Assembly: GCA_029204225.1 (NCBI GenBank)
Contig: CM055107.1
Span: forward strand, 7,722,873 to 7,786,872
Source of the DNA: Diphasiastrum complanatum
Taxonomy: Eukaryota > Streptophyta > Lycopodiopsida > Lycopodiales > Lycopodiaceae
DNA: 64,000 nucleotides
Direction of reading: 5' to 3'
The position numbers and the translations under genes are program-made. Shown piece by piece: positions 10,414 to 20,234 of this stretch (within the stretch, counting starts at the first letter, position 1; the number at the start of each line of letters is the position of its first letter). The notes under the pieces were generated by a model. That model was given only the letters and a program-made list of their open reading frames with translations, had not been told where the DNA came from and made no database searches.

Positions 10414-11572
10414 GGTTGGCTTCTATTTACAGTAAGTATTCCATTTTTGGTGATATTTGGATGTTTGATCAAGTTCTAGCATGATTTTGCATTGCTTTGT
10501 TGATCAAATCTTACTAACCTTTGTTTTGTGAGTTGAACTTGTGGATCAAAAGCATTTTTCAGGTCTATTGAAGATCAGAGGCTGAAAAGAAACTATTTTG
10601 GATCAGATCATAACACCTAATCATTTGTGATTGTGAGGCTTGTGCATATTCAATACTAACAATGTTCTTTTCAATCCTATTGTTGACAATCTCCATTCTT
10701 GGATGAACACTCTCCTTAAGTGGATGAAACTTCTCCTTAAGTGGATGACAAATGCTCTTTTGAGTGAGTTGTAATTCTCCTAAAGGCTGAGCAAAGCTCC
10801 CATTTGGATGAAAGATCCCCTTTTTTGGGTGAACATATTGTAAGCTCCATTGTGAAGAGCATATTGTAAAGATTGTCATCAATTTTGGCATAAATTTTGG
10901 TGTACTTTGTTGAGCATGTAAGTAACTCTCCTTATGTAATTTGATTGGAGCATTTGCTGGAAGGTGTTAACCATTATGCAAGTGTGTTTTCAGGTTCTTA
11001 ACAGGTTGAGGAACATTCTCATGTGAAGTGATCTTAGATCTACATCTAAACACCAAGATTTGACAAGATAGTGAAGCTAGTCTTGTGATTCACTAAGTGT
11101 GCTCATTCATTCACCTCTAAATCTTGTATTTATCACTTGCTGGAGTTTATAAACTTTTAGAAGTGTGGTTTACATGTGGTTTTACAGGTTGAATCAATAT
11201 CTTAGTGTGTTGATCATATGTTGATCAAGTTTGTTCATTACTAGGTAATCTTGGCATCCTAGTTTTGGGTATTTTCTAAGAATGCAAGTAACTCTTCACA
11301 CCATAACTTGATTTGGTCACTTGCTGGAAAGTTTGAGAGCTTAAGCAAGAGTGTGTTCAGGTTGGTTTGATTTTGTAATCCATTCTTAGTGTGTGCAAAG
11401 TGTTGCATGTGTTTCAATCTTCCTTTCTATGCTTGGAAACCATCTAGGTTCAATATAGAAGTGTTTTAGGGTCCTAAATCTTCATAGATCTCTTTATCTA
11501 TCATTTGTTGAGAGAAAAGTGAGTGCTAAGTGCTTTAGGACAGAACCTAAAAGTTGAAGAAACATTAGAATC
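10414..11572 (+). other. Copia-1 untranslated leader
   Basis: About 1.16 kb lies between primer site and gag start with no supported ORF. It contains two related passages around 10921-11010 and 11281-11360, both with a 'gcaagtaactctyc' word, 'cacttgctggaa' and 'aagtgtgtt(t)tcaggtt', suggesting an old internal duplication. The packaging signal would be expected here but cannot be identified by eye. Confidence 0.7.
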
Positions 11573-12556
11573 ATGGCTTCCAATGGTGGGATCATGCTAG
11601 AGTCTAGTGAAAGGTTGAGTTCATCAAACTACTCTACTTGGAAAGTGAGGATGGAGTCCTTACTTGAGTTGAATGAACTCATGGACATAGTTGCAGAAAT
11701 TGAAGAGAGACCTCTCACACTTCAAGAGCAACAAAGGTTTGATAAGAAGGCCAAAAGGGCTCTTCATATCATTAAAATGAATGTTACAAATGAACTTCTC
11801 AAGGAAGTTGGAAAGTGTCAAAGTGCAAGTGAGGCATGGAATGCCTTAAAGAAGCTCTTTGAATCAAAGTCCACATCTAGGGTATTGACCCTAAGGAGAC
11901 AAATATTTTCTAGTAGGCAAAGAGAGGGTGAAAGTGCTCATGCATTTATCTTGAGAGTTAAGTCCCTAAGTGATGATTTAGCATGCATTGATGAGAACAT
12001 AAAAGATGGTGAAATAGTCCAAGTTATGTTGAATGGTTTGCTAAATGAACATGCTAACCTTGTGCAAAGTTTTGCCATTCAAAGAGTCTTGCCAAGTGTG
12101 GTTGACTTGCAAGAAATCTTATTGGCTGAAGAACATAGGTTGCAATCAAAGCTTGATGGTGCATCCTTGCAAGGTGGAGGTGAAGAGGCTTTCTTCACAA
12201 AAGGCAAATTCAAGGGCAAAGGTAAAGGCAAAGGGAAATGGTCCAAAGGTGGTAACTTTGATCATGATGATCACTCTTCCTCTTCCTCTTCTACTAAGAA
12301 CAATAAGTCAAAGTTCAAGTGCTTTTATTGTGGGATAAAAGGTCATTTTGCAAATGAATGTTATAAGAAGAAAAGAGAGCAAGGAGAGAGGCAAGGAAAT
12401 CTTACAATAGATGAGGAAGAACATAACACATGTGAATCACTTGTTATGACTTCAAGTTTGTTAGCCAACATAGATGATAATGATCCTTGGTGGATTGATA
12501 GTGGAGCCTCATCTCACATGACAAGACATAAGGAATACTTTACATCCTTGAGGTAA
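11573..12556 (+). CDS. Copia-1 gag with start of protease
   Basis: This 327-codon frame encodes the capsid/nucleocapsid part of the polyprotein. The N-terminus (SSNYSTWKVRMESLLEL) is the usual copia gag start, followed by a UBN2-type capsid region to about residue 200, a Lys/Gly-rich linker and a CCHC zinc knuckle (CFYCGIKGHFANEC) at about residue 250. The protease active site DSGASSHM follows at about residue 309. The frame ends at a TAA about 17 residues later, where a deletion joins protease to the pre-integrase region. In relatives gag and pol form one frame, so the stop is a product of the deletion. Confidence 0.93.
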   Translation: MASNGGIMLESSERLSSSNYSTWKVRMESLLELNELMDIVAEIEERPLTLQEQQRFDKKAKRALHIIKMNVTNELLKEVGKCQSASEAWNALKKLFESKSTSRVLTLRRQIFSSRQREGESAHAFILRVKSLSDDLACIDENIKDGEIVQVMLNGLLNEHANLVQSFAIQRVLPSVVDLQEILLAEEHRLQSKLDGASLQGGGEEAFFTKGKFKGKGKGKGKWSKGGNFDHDDHSSSSSSTKNNKSKFKCFYCGIKGHFANECYKKKREQGERQGNLTIDEEEHNTCESLVMTSSLLANIDDNDPWWIDSGASSHMTRHKEYFTSLR

Positions 12557-15144
12557 TGGCAAAGAAAGAGCTTGTTCTTGGTCTCCCTAAAAGTCTTGTT
12601 GCAAACAATAGTGTTTGTGAACATTGTGCCTTGTCCAAATCTCATAGACTTGCTTATTCTAGATCTACTTCTAGATCTAAAGAAGTTTTTCAACTTGTGC
12701 ATTCTGATATTCATTCTTCTAGTACAACTAGCAATGGTGGGGCAAAGATGTATGCAACTTTCATTGATGACTTTAGTAGGTATACTTGGATCTATCTTCT
12801 TAAAAGTAAGGATGAAGTGTTTGCTGCATTTGTCAAGTTCAAGAATGAAATGGAAAACCAATTCAATACAAAGATCAAATGCTTAAGATCTGATAATGGA
12901 GGGGAATACACCTCAAATAGGTTCAAAGACTTTTGTATAGCACATGGGATTAAGAGGGAGATGTCTAGTCCTAGGACTCCACAACAGAATGGAGTGGCCG
13001 AGAGGAAGAATAGAACCCTTTGTGAATGTGCCAAGGCAATGAGACTACATGCTAATCTTGCTAAGTCTTTTTGGGGGGAAGCTTTAGCATGTGCTAACTA
13101 TCTATGTAATAGATGGACAAGTGCTTCCTTGGATGGTAAAAATCCTCATGAGGTTCTTTATGGTAGAAGGCCGAGTGTCAAGCATTGTAGGATCTTTGGA
13201 TGTACATGTTTTGTCAATATCACACTTGATGATAGAACTAAAGAAGATCCTTTATCAAAGAAGGGTGTGTTTGTTGGCTATAGTGAAGTAAGCAAGGCTT
13301 ACAAAGTGTACATTCCTTCTACAAAGAAAGTTGTCATAAGTAGGGATGTCATCTTTCATGAAGAGAATGTTTCCAATGTTGTTGATGTTGATGTTGATGT
13401 GCCTACTAATCATCATGATGTGCAAGATGTCTTGGATGAAGATGGAGATGCCACTCCAAAGCAAACTTCAAGGAAGACTCAAAGGCAAAGGGCTAAGCCA
13501 TCAAGGCTAACCTATGATGAAAAAGGAAAGCAAGTGGTGGACAACTCTAACTTTGCTTTTCTTACCTCTTTTGATGAACCAACTTGTGTAGGTGAAGCAA
13601 TTCAAAAGAAGGAATGGATCCAAGCCATGGATCATGAGCATCAAGCACTCATCAAAAGCAACACATGGAGGTTGGTAAAGCTTCCAAAGGACAAGAAGGC
13701 AATTGGTTGTAAGTGGATCTTCAAGATCAAGACAAATCAAGATGGATCAATCAACAAGTACAAGGCAAGGTTGGTGGCAAAGGGGTATGCTCAAGAATAT
13801 GGTATTGACTATGATGAGACCTTTGCACCCGTGGCAAAGATGGTAACTATTCGAATCCTAATCTCTCTTGCAACTCTTTATGATTGGGATATGTGGCAAA
13901 TGGATGTTACTAATGCCTTCTTGAATGGTGATCTTGAAGAAGGTATTTACATGGAGCAACCCGAGGGCTATGTTTCACATGATGAGCCTAATCATGTGTG
14001 CTATCTCCAAAAGAGTTTGTATGGGCTAAAGCAAGCACCAAGGAGTTGGTATGCTAAGCTCAATTCCTTCTTACTTTCTCAAAACTTTGTTATGAGTGAG
14101 TATGATCATTCTCTCTACTTTAGATTGAATGAAAATGATATCACTTTACTTTTGATCTATGTTGATGACATTATCTTAAGTGGTGGTAACAATCTAGATA
14201 TAGATGAAATCAAGATGGCACTCAAAAGAGAGTTTGAAATTCAAGATCTTGGTAAACTTCATTATATCTTAGGAATAGAGATTATTAGAACTTCTAAATC
14301 TACATTCATATGTCAAGAAAAGTATGTTAACTCTATTCTAAAAAGGTTTCATATGGAAGATTGTAAAGTTGTTTCTACTCCTATGGAATCAAATGTAAAG
14401 CTAACTACAAGAAGTAATGAAAGATCCTTCAAGGACATTACTCTCTATAGAAAGCTAATAGGATCTCTTATATGGTTAACCATCACAAGACCTGATCTAA
14501 GCTTTGTGGTTGGTAAACTAAGTCAATTTATGCAAGATCCTAGTGAGGCTCATTGGAAGCTAGGAAAGAGAGTACTTAGATACATCTCGGGATCTAGAGA
14601 TTTTGGCATCTTGTATGGAGGTACTACACCTAACCTTTGTGGATTTTCAGATTCAGATTTTGCAGGTGATCAAATGGATAGGAAGTCAACAAGTGCCTTT
14701 GCAATCTATCTTGGAGATGGAGTGGTCTCATGGCTATCAAAGAAGCAACCAACTATCTCTCTATCTTCCACCGAAGCCAAGTACAAGGCATTAACAACAT
14801 GCACCAAGGAGATTCTTTGGATCAAGAGGATGTTATTGGATCTTCACTTGCTGGAACCAGAGAAGACTCCAATCATACTTTGTGATAACCTTTCAGCCCA
14901 AAGCTTGGCAAGCAATCCTGTTTTTCATGCAAGGAGCAAGCACATTGAGATTGCTCACCATTTTGTGAGAGATCAAGTCATTGCCAAAGAGGTGGAGCTT
15001 CAACATGTCTCTTCAAAGGAGTGTGTGGCTGATATCTTCACCAAACCATTGGGAAAGGACCTATATTTAATGCATAGATCTATTCTTGGAATGTGCTCAA
15101 AGACTATGTTGAAACTAGCATCCAATGTTGAAGAGGGAGTGTGA
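12556..15144 (+). CDS. Copia-1 pol: integrase, RT, RNase H
   Basis: An 862-codon open frame begins inside the GAG-pre-integrase domain (CEHCALSKSH survives; the preceding histidines are gone). Integrase D (HSDIHSSS, about residue 50), D (LRSDNGGEY, about 113) and E (QNGVAERKN, about 149) are present. RT shows QMDVTNAFLNG (about 450) and YVDDIIL (about 537). RNase H shows DSDFAGDQMD, a variant STEAKYKAL, and LCDNLSAQ near the end. All catalytic residues I can check are present except the zinc-site histidines. It lies one frame away from gag, and the listed ATG is only an internal methionine of the former gag-pol, so translation is doubtful. Confidence 0.92.
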   Translation: MAKKELVLGLPKSLVANNSVCEHCALSKSHRLAYSRSTSRSKEVFQLVHSDIHSSSTTSNGGAKMYATFIDDFSRYTWIYLLKSKDEVFAAFVKFKNEMENQFNTKIKCLRSDNGGEYTSNRFKDFCIAHGIKREMSSPRTPQQNGVAERKNRTLCECAKAMRLHANLAKSFWGEALACANYLCNRWTSASLDGKNPHEVLYGRRPSVKHCRIFGCTCFVNITLDDRTKEDPLSKKGVFVGYSEVSKAYKVYIPSTKKVVISRDVIFHEENVSNVVDVDVDVPTNHHDVQDVLDEDGDATPKQTSRKTQRQRAKPSRLTYDEKGKQVVDNSNFAFLTSFDEPTCVGEAIQKKEWIQAMDHEHQALIKSNTWRLVKLPKDKKAIGCKWIFKIKTNQDGSINKYKARLVAKGYAQEYGIDYDETFAPVAKMVTIRILISLATLYDWDMWQMDVTNAFLNGDLEEGIYMEQPEGYVSHDEPNHVCYLQKSLYGLKQAPRSWYAKLNSFLLSQNFVMSEYDHSLYFRLNENDITLLLIYVDDIILSGGNNLDIDEIKMALKREFEIQDLGKLHYILGIEIIRTSKSTFICQEKYVNSILKRFHMEDCKVVSTPMESNVKLTTRSNERSFKDITLYRKLIGSLIWLTITRPDLSFVVGKLSQFMQDPSEAHWKLGKRVLRYISGSRDFGILYGGTTPNLCGFSDSDFAGDQMDRKSTSAFAIYLGDGVVSWLSKKQPTISLSSTEAKYKALTTCTKEILWIKRMLLDLHLLEPEKTPIILCDNLSAQSLASNPVFHARSKHIEIAHHFVRDQVIAKEVELQHVSSKECVADIFTKPLGKDLYLMHRSILGMCSKTMLKLASNVEEGV
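15131..15139 (+). other. Copia-1 polypurine tract
   Basis: AAGAGGGAG directly precedes the 3' LTR and overlaps the last codons of pol. It is the expected primer for plus-strand DNA synthesis. Confidence 0.85.
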
Positions 15145-15794
15145 AAATTGTCAACATTTCCTAGCTAGTTTGAGGCCTAAATTGGCTAAAATTGTAAATA
15201 GTTTTGGTTCTGGAGTTTCACACGTGTGAACCAGGCCACAATGTTTTTATTTACTGTATTTTTTCAGTATGATGAAGTGTCAAACTTCATACCCTTCAAA
15301 ATGAGACCATTTTGATGTATTTTGGTCATATAAGCCATTTTTAGCTATTTTTCCTATATAGGGAATATCTAGGGTCAAGTACCTTCTAGAGAGAGGAGAG
15401 AGAGTCATCTTCCTCATCCATAAATAGTAGGGAAGTCGTGGAGAACAGGTTGGAGAAACCTTTTGTATGCTTCATTGAGATCAATAGATCATTGTCATTG
15501 TTTCTTCCTCCATTGAGAGCATTGTTGTGTGTATTGTCTTCAAGCTATTGTGTATGATCTTAGGTGCTTTCCAAAAGTGATAGGCTGATGTATTATGGAC
15601 TGTATAATGCTATTTTGGGCCGCACTTTATGTTTATGGAAGTTTCCATTTGTGATAAATGCTTTTTGATCAAGTTCTTTGCATTCTAGGTAGCATAGAAT
15701 GTGTTGCCAATTCCTAGCTTATGTAGTTTGGAGTGCAAGCATTCAAGCCAATGATCTTGGAGTTTAGATCCACTTAGGATCTGTATTTTTCACA
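15140..15794 (+). repeat. Copia-1 3' LTR (655 bp)
   Basis: It matches the 5' LTR except for one substitution that I can see. The palindrome TTCACACGTGTGAA lies at 15217-15230. The right edge is followed by the TTGCA target duplication, after which gypsy A gag resumes. Confidence 0.95.
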
Positions 15795-15799
15795 TTGCA

Positions 15800-16852
15800 C
15801 AGATGGCAGGATCTATGTGTCAGTCTCAGATTTTGCTTTAGGACTGGACACTCGTTCGTTGTATGATTTTGCGTGCACACTGAACACCATACATTTTTCC
15901 ATCTTGGGTACTGCAGCTGGTTTGGTTCCGGTTGATGTGGCGTTACTGCTACAGCTTCCTATAAGGCCTTCAGTTTCTGGTCAAACTGCGCCGTAAGTTG
16001 CTCCATCTGCTGTTTGTGTAGTTTTGTCATTTGCTCCAACAGTAGTTCGATGGATAGAGAAGATGCGTTTGATGATGATAATGTGATCGAGGGAGTAGGA
16101 GTATAGGTGGATGGATATTCATCGTCAGATCCCTCATCCTCTTCCCTGATGGCATCTTCCATAGCTTCTTGCAGAGTAGTGTACTGCTCTCGTCGTTTCA
16201 GTTCTCTTCTGATGCTTCGTGGTAGTCCGGCTAGGAACCACATGATCACCGTGTGATCGGGAGTTAGGGCTGCACTACACTCGGATTGTAAGTGTTTGAC
16301 CCGCTCAATATAGTCTTTGACCCTTTCTCGTTTTCCCATCTTGACTTTGCTCAGCAGGAGGAACGGGTCTTCCAAGAACTTTCTTGGTTTAAAACGTGTA
16401 ATGAGAGCCACTTAACTGCTTCCCAGGTGGATTTTTCTTCCTCTGACAGGTTGAAAAACCAATCCTGAGCCACTGCCAATAAGGACATGAAAAACAACAT
16501 CAGCTTCTCCGCAGGTGTCCATTTACCGTAGATTTCACAATCTTGCTCGTAGAGCTGGACGAATCGGATGGGATCTGATGATCCGTCGTATTTTGGTATT
16601 TTCATCTGTGGTGCTCTCCGGACTGCTTGCAAGGGAGCGACAAGTATGGGTTGGCCCATTAGATTCATTGGTGTTGGTTCCAGTTCTGCCTCTTGTTGCA
16701 CAACTGCTAATCTGGGAAGGTGTGGTGTTTGATTTGCTATCCTTCGTGCTATTGATCATCCCGATCTCAGATTCATCCGATAGTGGATTCCAAAGTGATT
16801 GGATCTTGCTTATAAAATAGGATGCAATCTGGATCTCTAAGGATCCGATCAA
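15800..16852 (-). pseudogene. Gypsy A gag, N-terminal and central part
   Basis: Two overlapping open pieces in different frames (16351-16701 and 15959-16411) together give a Retrotrans_gag capsid region: KIPKYDGSSDPIRFVQLYEQ, then AQDWFFNLSEEEKSTW, then FKPRKFLEDPFLLLSKVKMG and MWFLAGLPRSIRRELKRREQ. A Ser-rich acidic linker and a short coiled-coil-like stretch (LLLEQMTKLHKQQMEQLTAQ) follow, then the zinc-knuckle region cut by Copia-1. The frame change near 16380 breaks the protein. Gypsy B carries the same arrangement at 26788-27640, including a frame change in the corresponding place. Confidence 0.88.
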
Positions 16853-18030
16853 TCTGATTGGCCGGAAGTGAATTTTAGGCCCTTTACGATGGTTTTTCCT
16901 TGTTAGCTTTTGAATCCTTGCACTGATTGACCTGAGATTTTGACAATAGCTAGATCTGATGCAGATCTTTCCACTGATCTAGTCTGCGAGGGTTCTCTTA
17001 TGTGAGGACCTTTTAGCTATTTTTGCAAGTAAAAAACTTGATATCTTTCAGATCTCTGGGAAGTAACTCTCGCAAGGCTCACAGTAGCTGGCTCACTATA
17101 GAAATCTCTACGAGAGTTAACTCTCACAAGAAGTGAATATTTCACTGTCTACGAGGGTGCAAAATTATTTTTTTGGCTTGATCTTCACCAGATCTCGCAC
17201 TAACTCTCACAAGCTTCATCATTGATGTAAATTGACATTCTGAATCGATTGAGAGGGTCTACGAGAGTTCTTACTGGAAAGATTTGCTGGGTCTTCACTT
17301 TTTAGTGTTTTTTTTGCACTTAAATCCAAGTTTTTGCTCACTGGAATCAAAGTAACTCTCGCAAGCTCTTCTGTGTCCTGGTTTCACTGAGATGAAACTT
17401 CAAAATCCTCTACGAGAGTTCTTGACTACTGGAACTAAAAATTTTGTTGTCTGTGAGGGTTCACTGGTACTTTCCCATCTTTTTTTCACTGGGAACTCTC
17501 GCACAGACACTTACACATCAACCTAACTCTCGCAAGCTTCTCCGTGTCTTGGTCTCACTGAGATGGAACTTCAGAGGGCTCTGCGAGAGTTTTTATGAAG
17601 ATTTGAATTTTTTCAAGGGTTTTTTGAATTTTTTGTGATTTTTCTCTGGTTTTCACAATCTGCTTGGAACTAACTCTCGCAGGCTTCTATGCAGAGGGAT
17701 AGTAGTCTAGAGCTACTGCCAGTCATGCAAGGGTTAATTCTCACTAATTCTGGAGATATAAAAATCTGATGAGATTTTGGGCTCTTTTTTCTTCCAAAAT
17801 ACAGATTGGTGTGTTTTTTGGGTTTTTTGGCTGGTTGGTTTGGATTTCAAGCCCTTAGAGGCTGTTCAGGGCCTCCTCTACCCTCTCACACCTCCTCCGC
17901 TAGTTGTGAATAGTCCAAACACAAAAAAAATACAGAAAACTAACTCTAAGCTCCCAAAAATCTACCTAAAACTACTTTAAAAAGCAAGAAAATAGCTAAA
18001 ATGCAGCTAAACTAGTTGGTGGAAACCTAT
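16853..18030 (-). other. Gypsy A 5' leader with repeated CTCTCGCAAG-type motifs
   Basis: About 1.2 kb separates the primer site from gag, with no supported ORF. From about 16980 to 17740 at least a dozen variants of one short word occur in both orientations: AACTCTCGCAAGC (17066, 17350, 17525, 17670) and its inverse CTACGAGAGTT or CTGCGAGAGTT (17110, 17260, 17405, 17580). Opposite copies alternate, so the RNA could form stacked hairpins. The same word recurs after pol at 6620-6830. Confidence 0.7.
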
Positions 18031-18047
18031 CTCCGGCAACAGCGCCA
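18031..18047 (-). other. Gypsy A primer-binding site, tRNA-Asp type
   Basis: The minus strand reads TGGCGCTGTTGCCGGAG one base after the LTR end. It matches the 3' end of plant tRNA-Asp (TGGCGCCGTTGCCGGGG in complement) with two differences. Confidence 0.85.
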
Positions 18048-18048
18048 C

Positions 18049-18866
18049 TGTAGGGTCAAAGATCTTGCGTAGTATAGCCCTCCCGCCTGTCAACAAGGGT
18101 TAGATCACTCGATAGGTACCTAACTATGCATAGATGTTATTTTTAGTTAGTTTTATTTTCTCCCTTAACTCTACTCACCACTAACACTACTCTCCCTTAA
18201 CTCTACTCCTCTACACTAACATTCATCATGGTTGTAGGTGAAAGGAAGAGGATGATTAGATAAACTGGAGGGGAAAGAAGATAGAAGAGAGAGATAGAGG
18301 GAGGGTGGAGGTCAGCTCAAATGCACATTGTACTTGCTAAAGGAGAAACATAAACTATTGAAACCAAAAAGCATGAACTTGAAAGCAATAGAAAGCAAGA
18401 AGAGCAATAGCAAGCATTGAATTGCAAATGAGGATGCTTTTCTTCCAAAATTGGTAGAGCTTCCACCTTCTCATTAAGCATGAAAATAGTGTACAAATGG
18501 TGCCTTTTTATAAAATGGGGAAGGCCCTTGCCCCACAATCCTATTGGCTAATATTCACAATGATCTTATCCATTCATCTTGGACCCAACTTGATCCAAGG
18601 GTCCACAAAAAGTACATTGGTAATCACAAGATTCATGTGAGTCCTAATTTGGACCCAACTCTAAAAAAATAATCTTTAAGTTTAAAAATGACTTTGGGCC
18701 TCTAGTTTTATTTTAATTCCAAGGTCCAAGTCAAGTTTATTTAATTTACAACTTTACTTGCATACACATTGGGCCATGGGCTTACGCGCGCAGGAAGTCA
18801 TGCCCTTGCAACACATTTTATTGAATGATTTTATTTATTTACACTTTGTTGGGAATACCCCCAACA
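18049..18866 (-). repeat. Gypsy A 5' LTR (818 bp)
   Basis: In element orientation it starts TGTTGGGGGTATTCCCAACA (itself palindromic) and ends TTTGACCCTACA, next to the primer site. A TATA-like TTTTATAAAA lies at 18506-18515. The first 195 bp are repeated at 2873-3067. A tRNA-Asp-like block lies close to its 3' end. Confidence 0.9.
18069..18115 (+). other. tRNA-Asp-like block inside the gypsy A LTR
   Basis: On the plus strand GTAGTATAG (18069-18077) is followed by TCCCGCCTGTCA (18081-18092) and a CGATAG word (18111-18116). The first two words match the D-arm and anticodon-arm of plant tRNA-Asp(GTC), in the right order but with a shorter gap. The T-arm and acceptor stem do not follow, so it is not a tRNA gene. 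It lies about 20 bp inside the LTR beside the tRNA-Asp primer site. Confidence 0.55.
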
Positions 18867-18889
18867 ATGAACTGTTGGCATTCATTTGT

Positions 18890-19669
18890 TTCCTTCTTAG
18901 AAATTGATTGTTGATAAGCGGTAGAATTTGGCCGTAAACATTCTGTCTGAATAAATGAACTCTATTGTTACTACAATGAACGTAAACTGCCACAGGGGAA
19001 AGATTACGTTCCTTTGATTGAGTTTTCTTATAACAATACGAAACATTTTGCTATTGGTTATAGTTCATTTATGCTTATGTATGGTTTTCAACCTAGATCT
19101 CCAATAAATATGGAGACAACGTCTGTTAAGATCCAGAAAGTTGCAGATTTCTTGCATGATATGCGTGAAATGTTGCAAGTGGCCCGTGATTGTATCCGGA
19201 GTGCTCAGTAGAGCTAAGCACTATGTCGATCTTAAGAGGTCTCCCAAAGATTTTAAAGTTGAATGACTGGGTATATCTTAGAATACCTAAGAATTCTAAG
19301 ACTATGCATTAGAAATTGTCTGCAAGATATTGTGGACCGTTTTGGATTATAAAAAAAATTAGTTCTTTAGCTTACGAACTAGTTTTTTAAAGCAAGACTA
19401 CAGTTCACCCTGTGTTTCATGTAAGCTGTTTAAAATTAAGTTTACATGAAGGTGATGCAGTTGGTTCAGAGGAAGGTCTTACCCATTTGGAGGACTTATC
19501 GCTTAGTGTTCCTTTGGAACCTGAAAAGGTACTTAGAACTAGAGATAAACAATTGAGAAATCGTTCTATCTCTGAGTGCTTGATCAGGTGGAAGGCACAG
19601 ACTGAGGATGATGATTCATGGGAGAGGGTTGAAAGCATAAAGAAGAATTTTCCTAGTTTTCACTTCTAG
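18890..19669 (+). pseudogene. Chromovirus (Ty3/gypsy) integrase end and chromodomain
   Basis: This plus-strand fragment starts within the integrase core (PLIEFSYNNTKHFAIGYSSF, then YGFQPRSPI) and passes through the integrase C-terminal region with stops. It ends in a chromodomain-like tail: VLRTRDKQLRNRSISECLIR, WKAQTEDDDSWERVE, then FPSFHF. The chromodomain marks it as a chromovirus, a lineage distinct from gypsy A and B. Everything upstream (gag, protease, RT) is absent because the gypsy A LTR abuts it at 18866. A stop at 19209-19211 and frame changes make it inactive. Confidence 0.88.
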
Positions 19670-19684
19670 AGATAGAAGTGATTC

Positions 19685-19697
19685 AAGGGGAAAAGAA
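19685..19697 (+). other. Chromovirus polypurine tract
   Basis: AAGGGGAAAAGAA lies shortly after the chromodomain stop and just before TGTTATGTCC, the probable LTR start. Confidence 0.75.
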
Positions 19698-20231
19698 TGT
19701 TATGTCCATGTCATGTATAAGAAAATCGGAATAATTCCTGACGTGGATAGTCGGTCACTCCAGTTGTATGTGGTTATTAGTTATGCTACGTCATTTCGGA
19801 CGTGGTCGTATCAAGTAATTAATAATCATATGAGGGCCCAGACCTATAATTGGACATAGGAGCACATTCATGGTGAATGACTGCTTTAATGCAAGAATAG
19901 GAGGTCATTAGCTCAATATAGGTTGCATGGGGATCCTAGGAAAAATATTCTCTCTCTCTTGGAGAAGATATATCCTTTGGAAACTCGCCCATCTCCTTAT
20001 TGTGAATTGTGATTCTTGAGCCAATTTCTCCTCTCCTCTCTTGCATTCTTCACTGTGGCTTGGGGGTGGATTGATTAGGGTATTGACTAGCCTCTCCATA
20101 TTGGTTGGGTGGTTCATGCTCCATAGGTGTCCTTTTGATTTGCATGTGATAGGATTCTTGAAGATCTTCACTTGGCGATCATTATAGGACAAAGACAAGA
20201 TACTTTATATATTGTATTGTGAATTTCCACA
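19698..20231 (+). repeat. Chromovirus 3' LTR, right end approximate
   Basis: It begins TGTTATGTCCATG after the polypurine tract. The right end is set at GAATTTCCACA because a new open frame begins there; there is no second LTR copy in the window to confirm it. Confidence 0.55.
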
Positions 20232-20234
20232 ACC

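Larger units (their letters stand above)
9746..15794 (+). mobile_element. Copia-1: young LTR retrotransposon with a pol deletion
   Basis: This is a complete LTR-to-LTR copia insertion with a perfect 5-bp target-site duplication TTGCA at 9741-9745 and 15795-15799. Both LTRs are 655 bp and, compared by eye, differ at a single base (the T/G in CCGCACTTxATG). It inserted in gypsy A gag in the opposite orientation. Despite its youth, about 130 codons are missing between the protease active site and the pre-integrase domain, with a frame change, so it should not be autonomous. Confidence 0.95.
2873..18866 (-). mobile_element. Ty3/gypsy element 'gypsy A', nested and degraded
   Basis: This minus-strand element runs from its 5' LTR on the right (18049-18866) to a truncated 3' LTR on the left (2873-3067). 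Leftward the order is tRNA-Asp primer site, leader, gag, RT/RNase H, integrase and a long extra ORF. Copia-1 interrupts gag. The nucleocapsid, protease and N-terminal RT are missing through a deletion joining gag to RT near 9480. The tRNA-Asp primer and the ORF after integrase suggest the non-chromovirus Athila/Tat group, but I see no motif that decides between them. No matching target-site duplication survives: the left flank is copia pol and the right flank is chromovirus integrase. Confidence 0.85.

Noticed and set aside
12545..12560. A splice donor (GAG|GTAATG) or programmed frameshift at the Copia-1 gag-pol junction
   Set aside because: Comparison with Copia-2 and Copia-4 shows that about 130 codons are simply missing there; no acceptor or slippery sequence is visible.
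12514..12861. Antisense ORFs across Copia-1 and Copia-2 pol (also 12792-13034, 13507-13740, 35623-35886, 39124-39348)
   Set aside because: They mirror strongly conserved sense domains and share no conserved protein between elements.
18069..18115. A functional tRNA-Asp gene
   Set aside because: Only D-arm and anticodon-arm words match; T-arm and acceptor stem are absent, and the block is part of an LTR.
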